Below, one piece after another: positions 30,041-38,111 of a DNA stretch of 53,542 bases. The stretch is from JADHLJ01 sp038118725 (lineage in GTDB: Bacteria; Pseudomonadota; Alphaproteobacteria; Thalassobaculales; Thalassobaculaceae): NCBI GenBank assembly GCA_038118725.1, contig JAYOIK010000027.1:1-53542 (forward strand), given 5' to 3'. The translations under genes were made by a program, and so were the position numbers. A model generated the notes under the pieces. It ran no database searches. It was not told the origin of the DNA and worked only from the letters and a program-made list of their open reading frames with translations. Within the stretch, counting starts at the first letter, position 1. Each line of letters opens with the position of its first letter.

Positions 30041-31261
30041 GTGTCCTTTGATTTCGACAAGATTATCGACCGCCGCGGCCGCGGCTCCATCAAATGGGAA
30101 TTCCGCTCCGAGAACGGTGTCTCTCGACAATGGGACGCGACCGACCCGGATCGCGGCGACGACCAGGTTCTCCCCATGTGGGTGGCGGATATGGACTTCC
30201 GCTGTCCCGAGCCGGTCGTCGAGGCGCTTGGCGAGCGGGCACGGCACGGGGTGTACGGCTATACCGGCAAAACCCCCGGCTATACCGAGGCCGTGATCAA
30301 TTGGATGCGACACCGCCACGGCTGGAACGTCGAGCCCGAATGGATTGTCACCGTTCCCGGCGTCGTGCCGACCTTGAACATGGCGGTGCGGAGCTTTATC
30401 GGCGCCGGCGACAAGGTTCTGATTCAGCCCCCGGTCTATCACCCGTTCTACAGATCGATTAGCAATAACGGCGGCGAGATCGTCACCAATCCGCTGATCC
30501 TTCGCGACGGCTCCTACGACATGGATTTCGAGGACCTCGAGCGCAAGGCGGCCGACCCGGCGGTGAAGCTCGCCATTCTCTGCTCGCCGCACAACCCGGT
30601 CGGACGGGTATGGAGCCAGGCGGAACTACGCCGCTTCGGAGAGATCTGCATGCGGCATGACGTGATCGTCGTCGCCGACGAGATCCACGGCGACCTGATC
30701 ATGCCGGGTAACCATTTCACGCCCTACGGCACGTTGGGCGAGGATTTCACCCAAAACGCGATCATCTGCACCGCCGCCAGCAAGACCTTCAACCTGGCGG
30801 GTCTACATTGCTCGAACATCATGATCGCCGACCCGGCCAAGCGCGACGCCATGAACGCGACCATGCGCGCGACGGGCATGGGCGGCATGAACCCGTTCAG
30901 TCTGCTTGCGACCGAGGTCGCCTATCGCGAGGCAGAGGATTGGCTGGACGCGGTGCTGGCCTATATCGCTGGCAACGCGGCCCGGGTCGAGCAGGTCTTC
31001 GCCGAGCGCACGCCCGAGATCAAGGTCAGCCCGCTTCAGGGCACCTATCTGCAATGGTTCGACTGTCGCGCTCTCGGGCTCGACAAGGACGGGCTTGAGG
31101 ATCTGATGCTCAACCAGGCACGGATCTATCTCGACGAAGGCTACATTTTCGGCCCCGAGGGCGAGGGTTTCAAGCGCATCAACCTCGCCTGCCCGCGCGC
31201 CATCGTCGACAAGGCGTTGGACCGGATCACCGATGCGATCGGGGCGCTCAAAACCCAATAG
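30041..31261 (+). CDS. MalY/PatB-type PLP-dependent C-S lyase (aminotransferase fold)
   Basis: The 406-residue cytoplasmic protein is a class I/II aminotransferase-fold enzyme of the MalY/PatB group, which typically cleaves cystathionine or related thioethers. Supporting motifs are VLPMWVADMDF near the N terminus, CSPHNPVGRVW, DEIHGDL and the PLP lysine in TAASKTFNLAGLHCSN (about residue 248). GTG 30041 gives the usual N terminus (FDFDKIIDRRG); the frame extends to 29996 without family sequence. The 280-base upstream gap shows no gene and no riboswitch I can recognise. Confidence 0.9.
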   Translation: MSFDFDKIIDRRGRGSIKWEFRSENGVSRQWDATDPDRGDDQVLPMWVADMDFRCPEPVVEALGERARHGVYGYTGKTPGYTEAVINWMRHRHGWNVEPEWIVTVPGVVPTLNMAVRSFIGAGDKVLIQPPVYHPFYRSISNNGGEIVTNPLILRDGSYDMDFEDLERKAADPAVKLAILCSPHNPVGRVWSQAELRRFGEICMRHDVIVVADEIHGDLIMPGNHFTPYGTLGEDFTQNAIICTAASKTFNLAGLHCSNIMIADPAKRDAMNATMRATGMGGMNPFSLLATEVAYREAEDWLDAVLAYIAGNAARVEQVFAERTPEIKVSPLQGTYLQWFDCRALGLDKDGLEDLMLNQARIYLDEGYIFGPEGEGFKRINLACPRAIVDKALDRITDAIGALKTQ

Positions 31262-31264
31262 CCC

Positions 31265-31780
31265 CTACTCGATCACCTTCTCGAGGGTATTGAGCAAGGG
31301 ACGCAGTTCGTCGGCGTTCAGTTTCTCGCGTTCCTTCTTCACGGTCTGTTGCGTCCAGACCGCGACCGCGTGGTTCAACGCCGAGATCGAGGCCGAGGTC
31401 TTCCAGAACAAATCACTGGATTGCTGAAGGATCGAGACGAACTGCTTGCTGTCGCCCTCGCGCACGAAAAGCTCCTCATAGGCGTCGTTATAGCCGCGCA
31501 GGATCTTCGAGCTTTGTTCCAGGTGGCGTGCGAACTTGACGGCGACCTGCCGGGACATGGTCTGAAACTCCACCGCTTCCTCCGGCGGCACGTAATGGAC
31601 CGGCATGCTCTTGTTCTGAAGCCAGTCGGCGAAGGTCAGCAACGTCGGCAGGTCTTTCTTATAGTTAAACTCGTAATAGCTGAGCCCCTTCCAGGCATAG
31701 TAGATATGCTGGCATGGGAGGGGTCGAGATTGAAGACCTGGGTGATCGGCGAGAGATAGGCGAGGTCCCGCCCCTCCCAC
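31265..31780 (-). CDS. C-terminal part of a frameshifted unrecognised protein
   Basis: This frame encodes the downstream part of a protein whose upstream part is in another frame (31636-32481). Useful sequence begins near 31715 with HIYYAWKGLSYYEFNYKKDLPTLL; residues before that are out-of-frame read-through. The segment is helical, with charged amphipathic stretches (EFQTMSRQVAVKFARHLEQSS, QTVKKEREKLNADEL). I do not recognise the family. With one base restored, the intact protein would be about 405 residues. The stop is three bases from the convergent MalY-type gene. Confidence 0.6.
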   Translation of the reverse strand: MGGAGPRLSLADHPGLQSRPLPCQHIYYAWKGLSYYEFNYKKDLPTLLTFADWLQNKSMPVHYVPPEEAVEFQTMSRQVAVKFARHLEQSSKILRGYNDAYEELFVREGDSKQFVSILQQSSDLFWKTSASISALNHAVAVWTQQTVKKEREKLNADELRPLLNTLEKVIE

Positions 31781-32481
31781 AGCTTCATGATGAATTCCTC
31801 GGAGTGCTTGCGCGCCTGTTCGGTGTTGGAACCCACGACCTTGCGGGTGATCGGCTCGAACTTACGCAGGATATAGTTCTTGATGGCCGTGAACTCTTCC
31901 TTGGTGATATCGAAATAGGTTTCGTCCACCTCCAGGCCCGCGCCAAGCATCCGGTCCTTGAGCAAAAAGGGATCAAGCGAGGGTAGCTCCTCGAGCATCT
32001 CGAGAACTTGCAGATCCCGTTCCACCGTGTCCGCGCCACTGGCGGGATTGAAGCCGACGGACTCTTGAAGCATCACGTCCTGGTTCGCCGCCCCCATCTC
32101 GAAACTAGTCCCGCCGCCGGGAATATCGTCGAAATCGAACGGGCTGTAGATCACCGTGACGATCTGGCTTTGCGGGGTTTCGACGTCCTTGTTCTTCTTC
32201 GCCCGCATCGCCTCTTCGTAGAAATCGGCGGATTCCGTCCGGTCCTTTGGTTTCTTGATGAAAACAACCCGGTTGAGGCTTCGGCTGCCGAAGAGGAATT
32301 GCGGATCACCGCCTTCCTCGGCGGCCTTCTCCATCATTGTCTTGGTGATCCCCGCGGCATTCAAAATCCGCGTCGCGCCACTATTAAAGGTTTCGCGAAA
32401 GGAACGGTCGATGCTCATCGGCTGGCTTGCGGCTTTCACGAAGGCGCGCGAATCAAATTCCGGCGCATGTTGACTTCGCAA
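31636..32481 (-). CDS. N-terminal part of a frameshifted unrecognised protein
   Basis: The frame opens at TTG 32481, with an ATG at 32418 (MSIDRSFRETFNSG) a better start. The protein-like sequence includes FLFGSRSLNRVVFIKKPKDRTESADFYEEAMRA and IVTVIYSPFDFDDIPGGGTSFEMG. Its real information ends near 31715 (QVFNLDPSH), after which the frame reads low-complexity residues and stops. A one-base loss in a C-run on this strand (31716-31723) would join it to the C-terminal frame. No signal peptide or membrane segment and no known domain were seen. It is divergent from the small repeat-containing gene at 32636. Confidence 0.62.
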   Translation of the reverse strand: MRSQHAPEFDSRAFVKAASQPMSIDRSFRETFNSGATRILNAAGITKTMMEKAAEEGGDPQFLFGSRSLNRVVFIKKPKDRTESADFYEEAMRAKKNKDVETPQSQIVTVIYSPFDFDDIPGGGTSFEMGAANQDVMLQESVGFNPASGADTVERDLQVLEMLEELPSLDPFLLKDRMLGAGLEVDETYFDITKEEFTAIKNYILRKFEPITRKVVGSNTEQARKHSEEFIMKLWEGRDLAYLSPITQVFNLDPSHASISTMPGRGSAITSLTIRKTCRRC

Positions 32482-32555
32482 TTTGTGTCAAATCTTTAAC
32501 AAAATTTCAATAGCGTATACCGCCGATCGCCCCGAACGCTACTTATCGCGAGGCG

Positions 32556-32571
32556 TGTGACAATATTCATA
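32556..32571 (+). promoter_or_regulatory. CRP-like half-palindrome (TGTGA-N6-TCATA)
   Basis: The 16-base site matches the CRP-type consensus TGTGA-N6-TCACA at nine of ten positions and lies in the AT-rich gap between two divergent genes, 64 bases before the small gene at 32636. Sites of this quality occur by chance, so this is a weak call. Confidence 0.25.
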
Positions 32572-32635
32572 TGACGTTAACAATTTCGTCCTAACATGAA
32601 GCGAAGACCAACCGAAGCAGAAGCTGGAGGTCTTC

Positions 32636-32941
32636 ATGGTTTACATGGACAGCCTGGATACCGTGCCCAAGCAGGCGATGAATGGTCTCGAAAAGATCAT
32701 CCGGACCCTGGACCCGGACGACTCGAATGTCTTCGCCCTGACGGAAGCCTATGCTCAGTTTTGGCTGATGGACCTTGAGGATACGGGCCGGGAGGATACG
32801 GGCCTGGAGGATACGGGCCGGAAGGAAGCCGACACGCGGATCTCTCGCGACGCGTCATCCCGCGACGCCATCCAACCGATCTTTGAAGCGCTCGCGGACG
32901 ATCACGCTAGCCTTGATCCGGGTTGGCGGATCGCGGTTTAG
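32636..32941 (+). CDS. Small unrecognised protein with EDTG tandem repeat
   Basis: The 101-residue product starts at ATG 32636 with GGAGG about eight bases upstream. The N-terminal half (MVYMDSLDTVPKQAMNGLEKIIRTLD...EAYAQFWLMD) looks like a compact helical protein. Residues 48-62 are three in-frame EDTG(R/L) repeats encoded by a 15-base tandem repeat. The C-terminal third is acidic. There is no known domain, signal or membrane segment. The 3' end overlaps the convergent DUF1194 gene by 35 bases. The good ribosome-binding site and the in-frame repeat expansion support a real gene; conservation cannot be judged here. Confidence 0.55.
   Translation: MVYMDSLDTVPKQAMNGLEKIIRTLDPDDSNVFALTEAYAQFWLMDLEDTGREDTGLEDTGRKEADTRISRDASSRDAIQPIFEALADDHASLDPGWRIAV
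32777..32821 (+). repeat. Three tandem 15-bp repeats (in frame)
   Basis: Three consecutive units of GAGGATACGGGCCGG (32777-32791, 32792-32806, 32807-32821) differ at one base in the middle copy. The unit length is a multiple of three and codon-aligned, giving EDTGR-EDTGL-EDTGR. A more diverged copy may follow (KEADTR). Confidence 0.95.
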
Positions 32942-33677
32942 ACCGTTTCCGTACCACCGGCACGCTGGAAAGCTCTCGGATGAGCTTGCGGAGTATCGCG
33001 CGCGGATAGACATCGTAATCCTCGGCAACCTCGACGAAGGCCGACGGGCCGATGATCACCTCCCGGCGGAAATAGTCGTCGAGCGAGCCATATTCGTTGA
33101 GAATGGTCAGGGCGTTGATCGTCACGCCCGAGGCCCCGGCCTCGGCCCGCGCGTCGGGCAAGGATCGGCCATCGTTCTGCCGGCCGTCCGAGGAGATATC
33201 GATAACCCGCCGGGTCCCTTGAAAGCCGTTATCCTTGAAAGACTCGACCGCGAAATCGATGATTCCGGAAACCGAGGTCACGCCCCTTTCATAGGTCCGC
33301 GTCAACCGGCTGATCGCCTCGGCCACCGCCCGCGCCGAAGCCGCGTCATGGAGATGGGTCCACGGGATCTTCACGGTCTGGCCCTCGCGATCCGCCCATT
33401 CGACCACCGACACGACGATCGACTTTCGCGGGCCGGCGCGGAGCGCCTTGATCACCTCGGGATGCCGGAAGGCATCGGCGAGGCCGACGATCTGGAGGTC
33501 GAATTCCCGGTCGTCGACACTGTCGGAGGAATCAACCGCCAGGACCAGTTCCAGATCCACCGGACGATCCGCGGCTTGAGCCATTGGGCCGACAAACAAT
33601 GCCGCGCAGATCGCCGCGACCGCCACGATAGGGAGCGCGGCCTGGGTAAACCTTGCTCTCGGCCTCGCTCCCGGCAT
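32907..33677 (-). CDS. DUF1194 secreted von Willebrand factor A-like protein
   Basis: The 256-residue protein has a cleavable Sec signal (cleavage near AQAADRPVD, about residue 36) and a vWA-like fold with a MIDAS-type motif DSSDSVD; a later TRRVIDISSDGRQNDG segment is typical of DUF1194. It is likely periplasmic and metal-binding. The function of the family is unknown. Its ATG overlaps the larB stop codon by one base, so translation is coupled to the lar operon. The 3' end overlaps the convergent small gene by 35 bases. Confidence 0.88.
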   Translation of the reverse strand: MPGARPRARFTQAALPIVAVAAICAALFVGPMAQAADRPVDLELVLAVDSSDSVDDREFDLQIVGLADAFRHPEVIKALRAGPRKSIVVSVVEWADREGQTVKIPWTHLHDAASARAVAEAISRLTRTYERGVTSVSGIIDFAVESFKDNGFQGTRRVIDISSDGRQNDGRSLPDARAEAGASGVTINALTILNEYGSLDDYFRREVIIGPSAFVEVAEDYDVYPRAILRKLIRELSSVPVVRKRSKPRSANPDQG

Positions 33678-34375
33678 TATGCCTCCGGCTCGTTCGGACT
33701 CTCCCGCCCTCCGGCGCCGAGGACCCGCAGCGCCAGACAGGCCGCGCCATAGCCGTTATCGATATTGCAGACCGCGATTCCGGGCGCGCAGCTCGCGAGC
33801 GCGGAACTAAGCGCCGCCTCGCCGCCCTTGGCGACGCCATAACCGTTCGAGGTCGGCACCGCGATCACCACGCCGCGGGCAAGGCCACCGACCACGCTGA
33901 ACAGCGCCCCTTCCATGCCCGCGCAAACGATCACCACCGGCATCCGCGCGATGATCTCGCGATGCTCCATCAGCCGCCACAGCCCGGCGACCCCCACATC
34001 GACGATCTCGCGGCAGCCTCGGCCATGAAACGCCAAGGTGCGCGCCGCCTCGCGCGCCACCGCGAGATCCCCCGTTCCTCCAGTCACGATCGCGATTTCA
34101 TCCGCGTCGGCAACGGCATCGATATCGACGCTCAGCGCCGTGCGGGAGATTGGATCATAGTCAAGCGCCGCGCGTTGCGACGCGGGCAGAGCCGCGAATT
34201 GTTGCGCCGACAGACGGGTGATCAGCACGGGCGCGGCGCCCGCGGTCGATTGGGCGACGCCCTCGGCGATCTGCTCGGGTGATTTCACATCCGCCAGGAT
34301 CGCCTCGGAAAGCCCGATCCGCTCGCGGCGACCGAGATCGAAGCGCATCACCGGCGATCTGTCATCGGCGTTCAC
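33677..34375 (-). CDS. larB: LarB, nickel-pincer-nucleotide synthase step 1 (P2CMN forming)
   Basis: LarB carboxylates and hydrolyses nicotinic acid adenine dinucleotide, the first step in building the nickel-pincer nucleotide (NPN) cofactor. The 232-residue protein has a C-terminal PurE-like domain (IVTGGTGDLAVAREA, CAGMEGALFSVVGGL, VPTSNGYGVAKGG, CNIDNGYGAA) typical of LarB. Its start overlaps the end of larE by four bases and its stop overlaps the DUF1194 start, fixing it within a coupled operon. Confidence 0.95.
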   Translation of the reverse strand: MNADDRSPVMRFDLGRRERIGLSEAILADVKSPEQIAEGVAQSTAGAAPVLITRLSAQQFAALPASQRAALDYDPISRTALSVDIDAVADADEIAIVTGGTGDLAVAREAARTLAFHGRGCREIVDVGVAGLWRLMEHREIIARMPVVIVCAGMEGALFSVVGGLARGVVIAVPTSNGYGVAKGGEAALSSALASCAPGIAVCNIDNGYGAACLALRVLGAGGRESPNEPEA

Positions 34376-35169
34376 GCCGAGGCTCGCAGAAACGCGCTGC
34401 CCTGACGATAAGCCTCGAAGGACGCGCCGCCATCATGGCCGTGATCGCGCAAGACCGCCTCGACGCGCGCGCGCCCGGTCGCTCGCAGGCGAGCCAGAAG
34501 ATCCTCGCCCAGTTCAACCACCACCCCCTTCTCACGCACTCGGCAGCGGATCACGCCCTGGCCGAGATCGTCGCGCAACGCCGTCTCCACCGCTTCGACC
34601 AATGCCAAACGCTCGGAAGTGACACGGATACCGGTTTCGATACGGCTCGAAAGACACGGCGCGGCCGGTAGCTCCGAGATGTCGACGAGGCCGAGCCCAC
34701 GCGCGACGCCCCGGACCTCCTCCTTGGTCAAGCCGGCCTCCACATAGGGATGCCGCACCCGATGGTCGCGCGCCGCGTCGAGGCCGGGACGATAATCGCC
34801 GAGGTCATCCACATTGGTTCCCGACACGATGGTCAGATCGGTTAGTCCGGCGATCCGGGCATAGAGATTGGTCTTGCAGAAAAAGCACCGGTTGACGGGA
34901 TTTTCCAGATAACGCGGATCGCCCATCTCGCCGGCGTTGATCACCTCGAGCCGCCAGCCGGCCGCCTCGGCGTGCCGACGCACCCGCGCACTGGCCTCCG
35001 CCGGAACCGCTGGTGACAGCGCGTGAAACATCACCGCCTCGCCGGCCAGGCATTCATGCGCGACATGGGCCAAGGTCATGCTGTCGACACCGCCGCTCAG
35101 CGCCACGGCCATGGAGCCGATTTCGCCGATCACCGCGCGCAACCGTTCGACGGGATCACCGCTCGCCAT
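34372..35169 (-). CDS. larE: LarE, sacrificial sulfur transferase for NPN cofactor
   Basis: LarE adenylates the carboxyl groups of the pyridinium nucleotide and donates sulfur, in the classical form by destroying its own cysteine. The N-type ATP pyrophosphatase PP-loop SGGVDS is at about residues 25-30, followed by NRCFFCKTNLY and SGTNVDDLGDYRPG. Cys172 in AAPCLSSRIETG matches the sacrificial cysteine of the Lactiplantibacillus enzyme, so a single-turnover mechanism is likely. The start at 35169 or 35172 (adjacent ATGs) follows GAGGGAGG and overlaps larC by about 15 bases. Confidence 0.94.
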   Translation of the reverse strand: MASGDPVERLRAVIGEIGSMAVALSGGVDSMTLAHVAHECLAGEAVMFHALSPAVPAEASARVRRHAEAAGWRLEVINAGEMGDPRYLENPVNRCFFCKTNLYARIAGLTDLTIVSGTNVDDLGDYRPGLDAARDHRVRHPYVEAGLTKEEVRGVARGLGLVDISELPAAPCLSSRIETGIRVTSERLALVEAVETALRDDLGQGVIRCRVREKGVVVELGEDLLARLRATGRARVEAVLRDHGHDGGASFEAYRQGSAFLRASA

Positions 35170-36352
35170 CATCGCCTCCCTCGGCCAGTCGCCGGACCCG
35201 TGAACGTTCACCCTGCCCGGAAGCCTGTCGCGCCAGCGCCTCCATGTCCACCTTGGTCGTCCGGCGCCCGTCCGGTCGCGTAACCCGCTTCGCACCCATG
35301 GCGCCACCGGCGACCACGATATCCTCGCGCTCCAGGACCCTGCGTTGCTCGATGCGATACCTGAGACCGATCGTAGAGGTTTCGAGAAAGCACGCCTCGA
35401 TTACGGCCTCGATCGCCTCGACGCGGCAAAGGACCCGCACGGAAACCGCCATGCGTCCCTTCTTGCCGGAGACCGGGTATTGCACCACGTCCAGCGCGCC
35501 ATCGATCCCGCGCAAGACGTCCAGGCCGACCGCGAGATCCTCGGCCGTCTGATCATCGACTTCGAACGAAATCACGCCGATTTCGTCGACGCGCCCCCAT
35601 GAAGCCTTGGGCGTGACTTCCTCCGTCTCGAAGGCCAGGAGCCGCACCATGTTCGCGCGCCCCTCAAGCTTGCGGGTCCCGATCCCATGCCCGGTTCGCG
35701 CCAGCGTCCCCGCCGGTCGCCGCCGGTCCTGGGATACTTTCAGATGCGCAAGGATCGCCGCGCCGGTCGGCGTAACTCTCTCGCCGGAGATGCCGTCATC
35801 GGTCATCCGCAAGCCGCGCAACAACAAGGCCGTCGCCGGAGCCGGCACCGGCAGATCACCGTGCGCCGTCCTGACCGAGCCGCCACCCATCGGGATCTCG
35901 CCGACACTCCAGTTCGCCGCGCCGAGATGCTCTATCGCGGTGGCGGCGCCGACGATATCGGCGACCGAATCCCAGTCGGCGATCTCGTGAAAATGCACCT
36001 CGTCGATTGACTTGCCGTGTATCTCCGCCTCGGCCTCGGCAAGCAGATGGAAGATCGCCACCGCCCTCGCCACCACCTCGGGCGCCAGGCTCGAAGCGAG
36101 CAAGCGGGCGCGAATATCCTTGAAGGAACCCGTGGCGTGATGGTGGTGGCCGGCATCGCCCTTGATCTGGAAACGCATGCCCGTGATGCCCGCCGAGACG
36201 GCGGGGCTCGCTTCGGCGGACCAGTCCTCGGGCAGGCCCGCGACCCGCATCGCCTCTAGAATCGGCGCCTCGGTCTCCGGCCAAGCATGCACGACCGCGG
36301 CAAGGAACATGTCGCCGGCGATCCCGCCGACCAGATCAAGATGGATATGCAT
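35156..36352 (-). CDS. larC: LarC, nickel insertion enzyme for NPN cofactor
   Basis: LarC inserts nickel into the pincer nucleotide using CTP. The 398-residue protein is a full-length single-frame form, unlike the lactobacillus gene, which is made by ribosomal frameshifting. The typical N terminus HLDLVGGIAGDMFLAA, the FHEIADWDSVADIVGAA motif and a histidine run (DAGHHHHATGSF) likely to bind metal are present. The C-terminal half contains SFEVDDQTAEDLAVGLDVLR. It starts ten bases downstream of the larA stop and overlaps larE. Confidence 0.95.
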   Translation of the reverse strand: MHIHLDLVGGIAGDMFLAAVVHAWPETEAPILEAMRVAGLPEDWSAEASPAVSAGITGMRFQIKGDAGHHHHATGSFKDIRARLLASSLAPEVVARAVAIFHLLAEAEAEIHGKSIDEVHFHEIADWDSVADIVGAATAIEHLGAANWSVGEIPMGGGSVRTAHGDLPVPAPATALLLRGLRMTDDGISGERVTPTGAAILAHLKVSQDRRRPAGTLARTGHGIGTRKLEGRANMVRLLAFETEEVTPKASWGRVDEIGVISFEVDDQTAEDLAVGLDVLRGIDGALDVVQYPVSGKKGRMAVSVRVLCRVEAIEAVIEACFLETSTIGLRYRIEQRRVLEREDIVVAGGAMGAKRVTRPDGRRTTKVDMEALARQASGQGERSRVRRLAEGGDDGER

Positions 36353-36361
36353 TCGACGCCC

Positions 36362-37648
36362 TCAAGCCGCCGAGCGCAGGACCGGAATGACATAGGGCCC
36401 CTCGGGGATAACCGCCACGCCGCCGTCGCCGGCGCGCCCGACACTCTCGGCGATGCAGGTTGCGAGATCGCCCACCCTATTCACCCCCGTCAATGGCCAG
36501 TCCGCGTCCGGCAGGGCACCGGAATAGAGGTGAATCGCCCCGATCCGCATCGGTTTCAGCTGCATCTCGGTCTGCCACTCGTCGATATCGGCATGGCTTT
36601 TTTCCATGATCGCCGAGAGAAAGCCGTCCGGCCCCATCTCAACCAGGCGGCGCTGAGCTTCGACGAATTCCGGCGAGCCCATGCCCTCGGCGCAATCCGA
36701 GACGATGATCAGATCACCGCCAGGCTCAAGTATGTCGATCGGCCCGACCATGCCCTTCACCGTCTGGTAGTAGGTAAGGTCCAGGGGATAACCGGCGCAG
36801 CTCGTGACCACCGTGTTGAAGCGGCGCGGCACCGCGACCTCGGCGTATTCCCGAATGAAATCAACCGCGGCCAGATGTCCGGCCACGATCTCTCCAAAGT
36901 TGAGGAAAGACGGGCGGCGATGCTCGTCGATCACCACGTTGACCGCGAGCGCGCCGCCGATCATCTCGACGATCTCAAGCTGATCCTCATGCAGGGGATT
37001 GCCGTCGAGGACGCAATTGGCCGCCAGGGGATGTTCCATATACCGCGAGGAATGGAAGGTGGTGATGGTCTCGGCATGGGCGACGCCGGGCGCGATCACC
37101 TTGCGACCACCCGAATAGCCGGCCATGAAGTGCGGTTCGACGAGTCCCGTGGCGATCCTGAGATCGGCTTCCACGAAGCGTTTGTCGAGCCGAACGATAT
37201 TGCCCTTGGACGTGGTGCCCACATGCACGTGATCCGCGTCCTCTCGCGCGAAGTGGTTCTCCACCCGGACGGTATCGAGCACCCATGGGTCACCGACCAG
37301 TTCCTCCAGTTCCGCGCCCTCGTTCGGGCGGTGCAGCCCCGTCGCGACGAGTACGGTGATCCGATCGGCGGCGATGCCCGCGCCAAGCAGGCGGCGGATC
37401 AACGGCCCCAGGATCAGACCGTTCGGAACCGGCCGGGTGATGTCGCAGATCAGAATGCAAGCACTCTCGGCATCCCGCGCCAACTGGTCGAGCGGTTCGG
37501 CGTCGACCGGCGCGTCGAACGACGCTTCCAACGCGCCGACGGGATCGGCGATTAGCGGCATGTCAGGCTTGCGGATAACCGTGACATCCCAGTCCGGGGA
37601 CAGATCCACCGGAAGCGTTCCCTTGCCGTAGTTCATCTCGACGCGCAT
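36362..37648 (-). CDS. larA: LarA-family nickel-pincer enzyme (2-hydroxyacid racemase/epimerase)
   Basis: LarA enzymes use the NPN cofactor to racemise or epimerise 2-hydroxyacids by hydride transfer. Counting from ATG 37648, the residues known from lactate racemase are all present: Asp69/Arg72 in CDITRPVP, His106 in TGLHRPN, His173 and the cofactor-attaching Lys183 in EPHFMAGYSGGRKV, His199 in TTFHSSR, and Tyr294/Lys298 in YYQTVK. The length of about 428 residues is normal. LarA homologues act on varied substrates, so lactate is not assured. The start is a choice between 37648 and 37666; a GGAGG lies 11 bases before 37648. It heads the larA-C-E-B operon. Confidence 0.93.
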   Translation of the reverse strand: MRVEMNYGKGTLPVDLSPDWDVTVIRKPDMPLIADPVGALEASFDAPVDAEPLDQLARDAESACILICDITRPVPNGLILGPLIRRLLGAGIAADRITVLVATGLHRPNEGAELEELVGDPWVLDTVRVENHFAREDADHVHVGTTSKGNIVRLDKRFVEADLRIATGLVEPHFMAGYSGGRKVIAPGVAHAETITTFHSSRYMEHPLAANCVLDGNPLHEDQLEIVEMIGGALAVNVVIDEHRRPSFLNFGEIVAGHLAAVDFIREYAEVAVPRRFNTVVTSCAGYPLDLTYYQTVKGMVGPIDILEPGGDLIIVSDCAEGMGSPEFVEAQRRLVEMGPDGFLSAIMEKSHADIDEWQTEMQLKPMRIGAIHLYSGALPDADWPLTGVNRVGDLATCIAESVGRAGDGGVAVIPEGPYVIPVLRSAA

Positions 37649-37675
37649 AGACCCGCTGGCCTCCATTTGAAATCA

Positions 37676-37704
37676 GGGCGCCGCCATGCTTGGCCGGCGC
37701 GCCC
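37676..37704 (-). terminator. GC-rich hairpin between lipoprotein gene and larA
   Basis: GGGCGC (37676-37681) pairs with GCGCCC (37699-37704), extended by a three-base-pair inner helix past one bulged base. On the minus strand it follows the small lipoprotein gene and precedes larA, with only a short TGATTT tract, so it could be a weak terminator or an attenuator-like leader structure for the lar operon. Confidence 0.35.
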
Positions 37705-37750
37705 TCATTTAAACACAAGCCAGGGCCGCGTCGAAACGATCAAGCGGTCC

Positions 37751-37957
37751 TTAACGCCGACATTTCGGCGGCTGGTCGTAGATCGTGTACTTCTCGCAGC
37801 TTTTGTCGAAGAATTCCGCCACGTAGTCGAGCGGCGGCGTGTCGTAGACATACTCCGTCCCGACCCACAGAGCCGTCCCAGCGCCCACCACGACCGCGGA
37901 TGTCGGCGAACAACCGCCGATCCCGAGCGCGGTCACGCAGGCAAGCAACACACGCAT
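37751..37957 (-). CDS. Small predicted lipoprotein
   Basis: The 68-residue product starts at ATG 37957 with a purine-rich GGAAGGAAAG upstream. A short lipoprotein signal (MRVLLACVTALGIGGC) ends in a lipobox with the acylated Cys at residue 16. The mature part is about 50 residues, with a hydrophobic glycine-rich stretch (AVVVGAGTALWVGTEYVYDTPP) and two further cysteines near the C terminus (KSCEKY, PPKCRR). It is 100 bases upstream of larA on the same strand, separated by a hairpin. The function is unknown. Confidence 0.7.
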   Translation of the reverse strand: MRVLLACVTALGIGGCSPTSAVVVGAGTALWVGTEYVYDTPPLDYVAEFFDKSCEKYTIYDQPPKCRR

Positions 37958-38111
37958 TGGTCTTTCCTTCCCATCATTCGCCATCGGCTTTCCCATCATC
38001 AGGTGTCAATCCGGCGATGCCCGTATTTGAGCACCGCGCGGCTCGACTGTCTCGGGAGTCATCCCCCCAATCCCGACAAGCAAGAACGGGACCAAGCGGC
38101 ACGCTCCTTGC

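Noticed and set aside
31713..31723. Programmed ribosomal frameshift
   Set aside because: No X-XXY-YYZ slippery heptamer or clear downstream pseudoknot; a one-base loss in a C-run explains the break more simply.
32777..32821. CRISPR array
   Set aside because: The 15-base repeats are directly adjacent without spacers and codon-aligned within a gene.
36287..37555. 422-codon open frame opposite larA
   Set aside because: Shadow frame; larA on the minus strand retains every catalytic residue.
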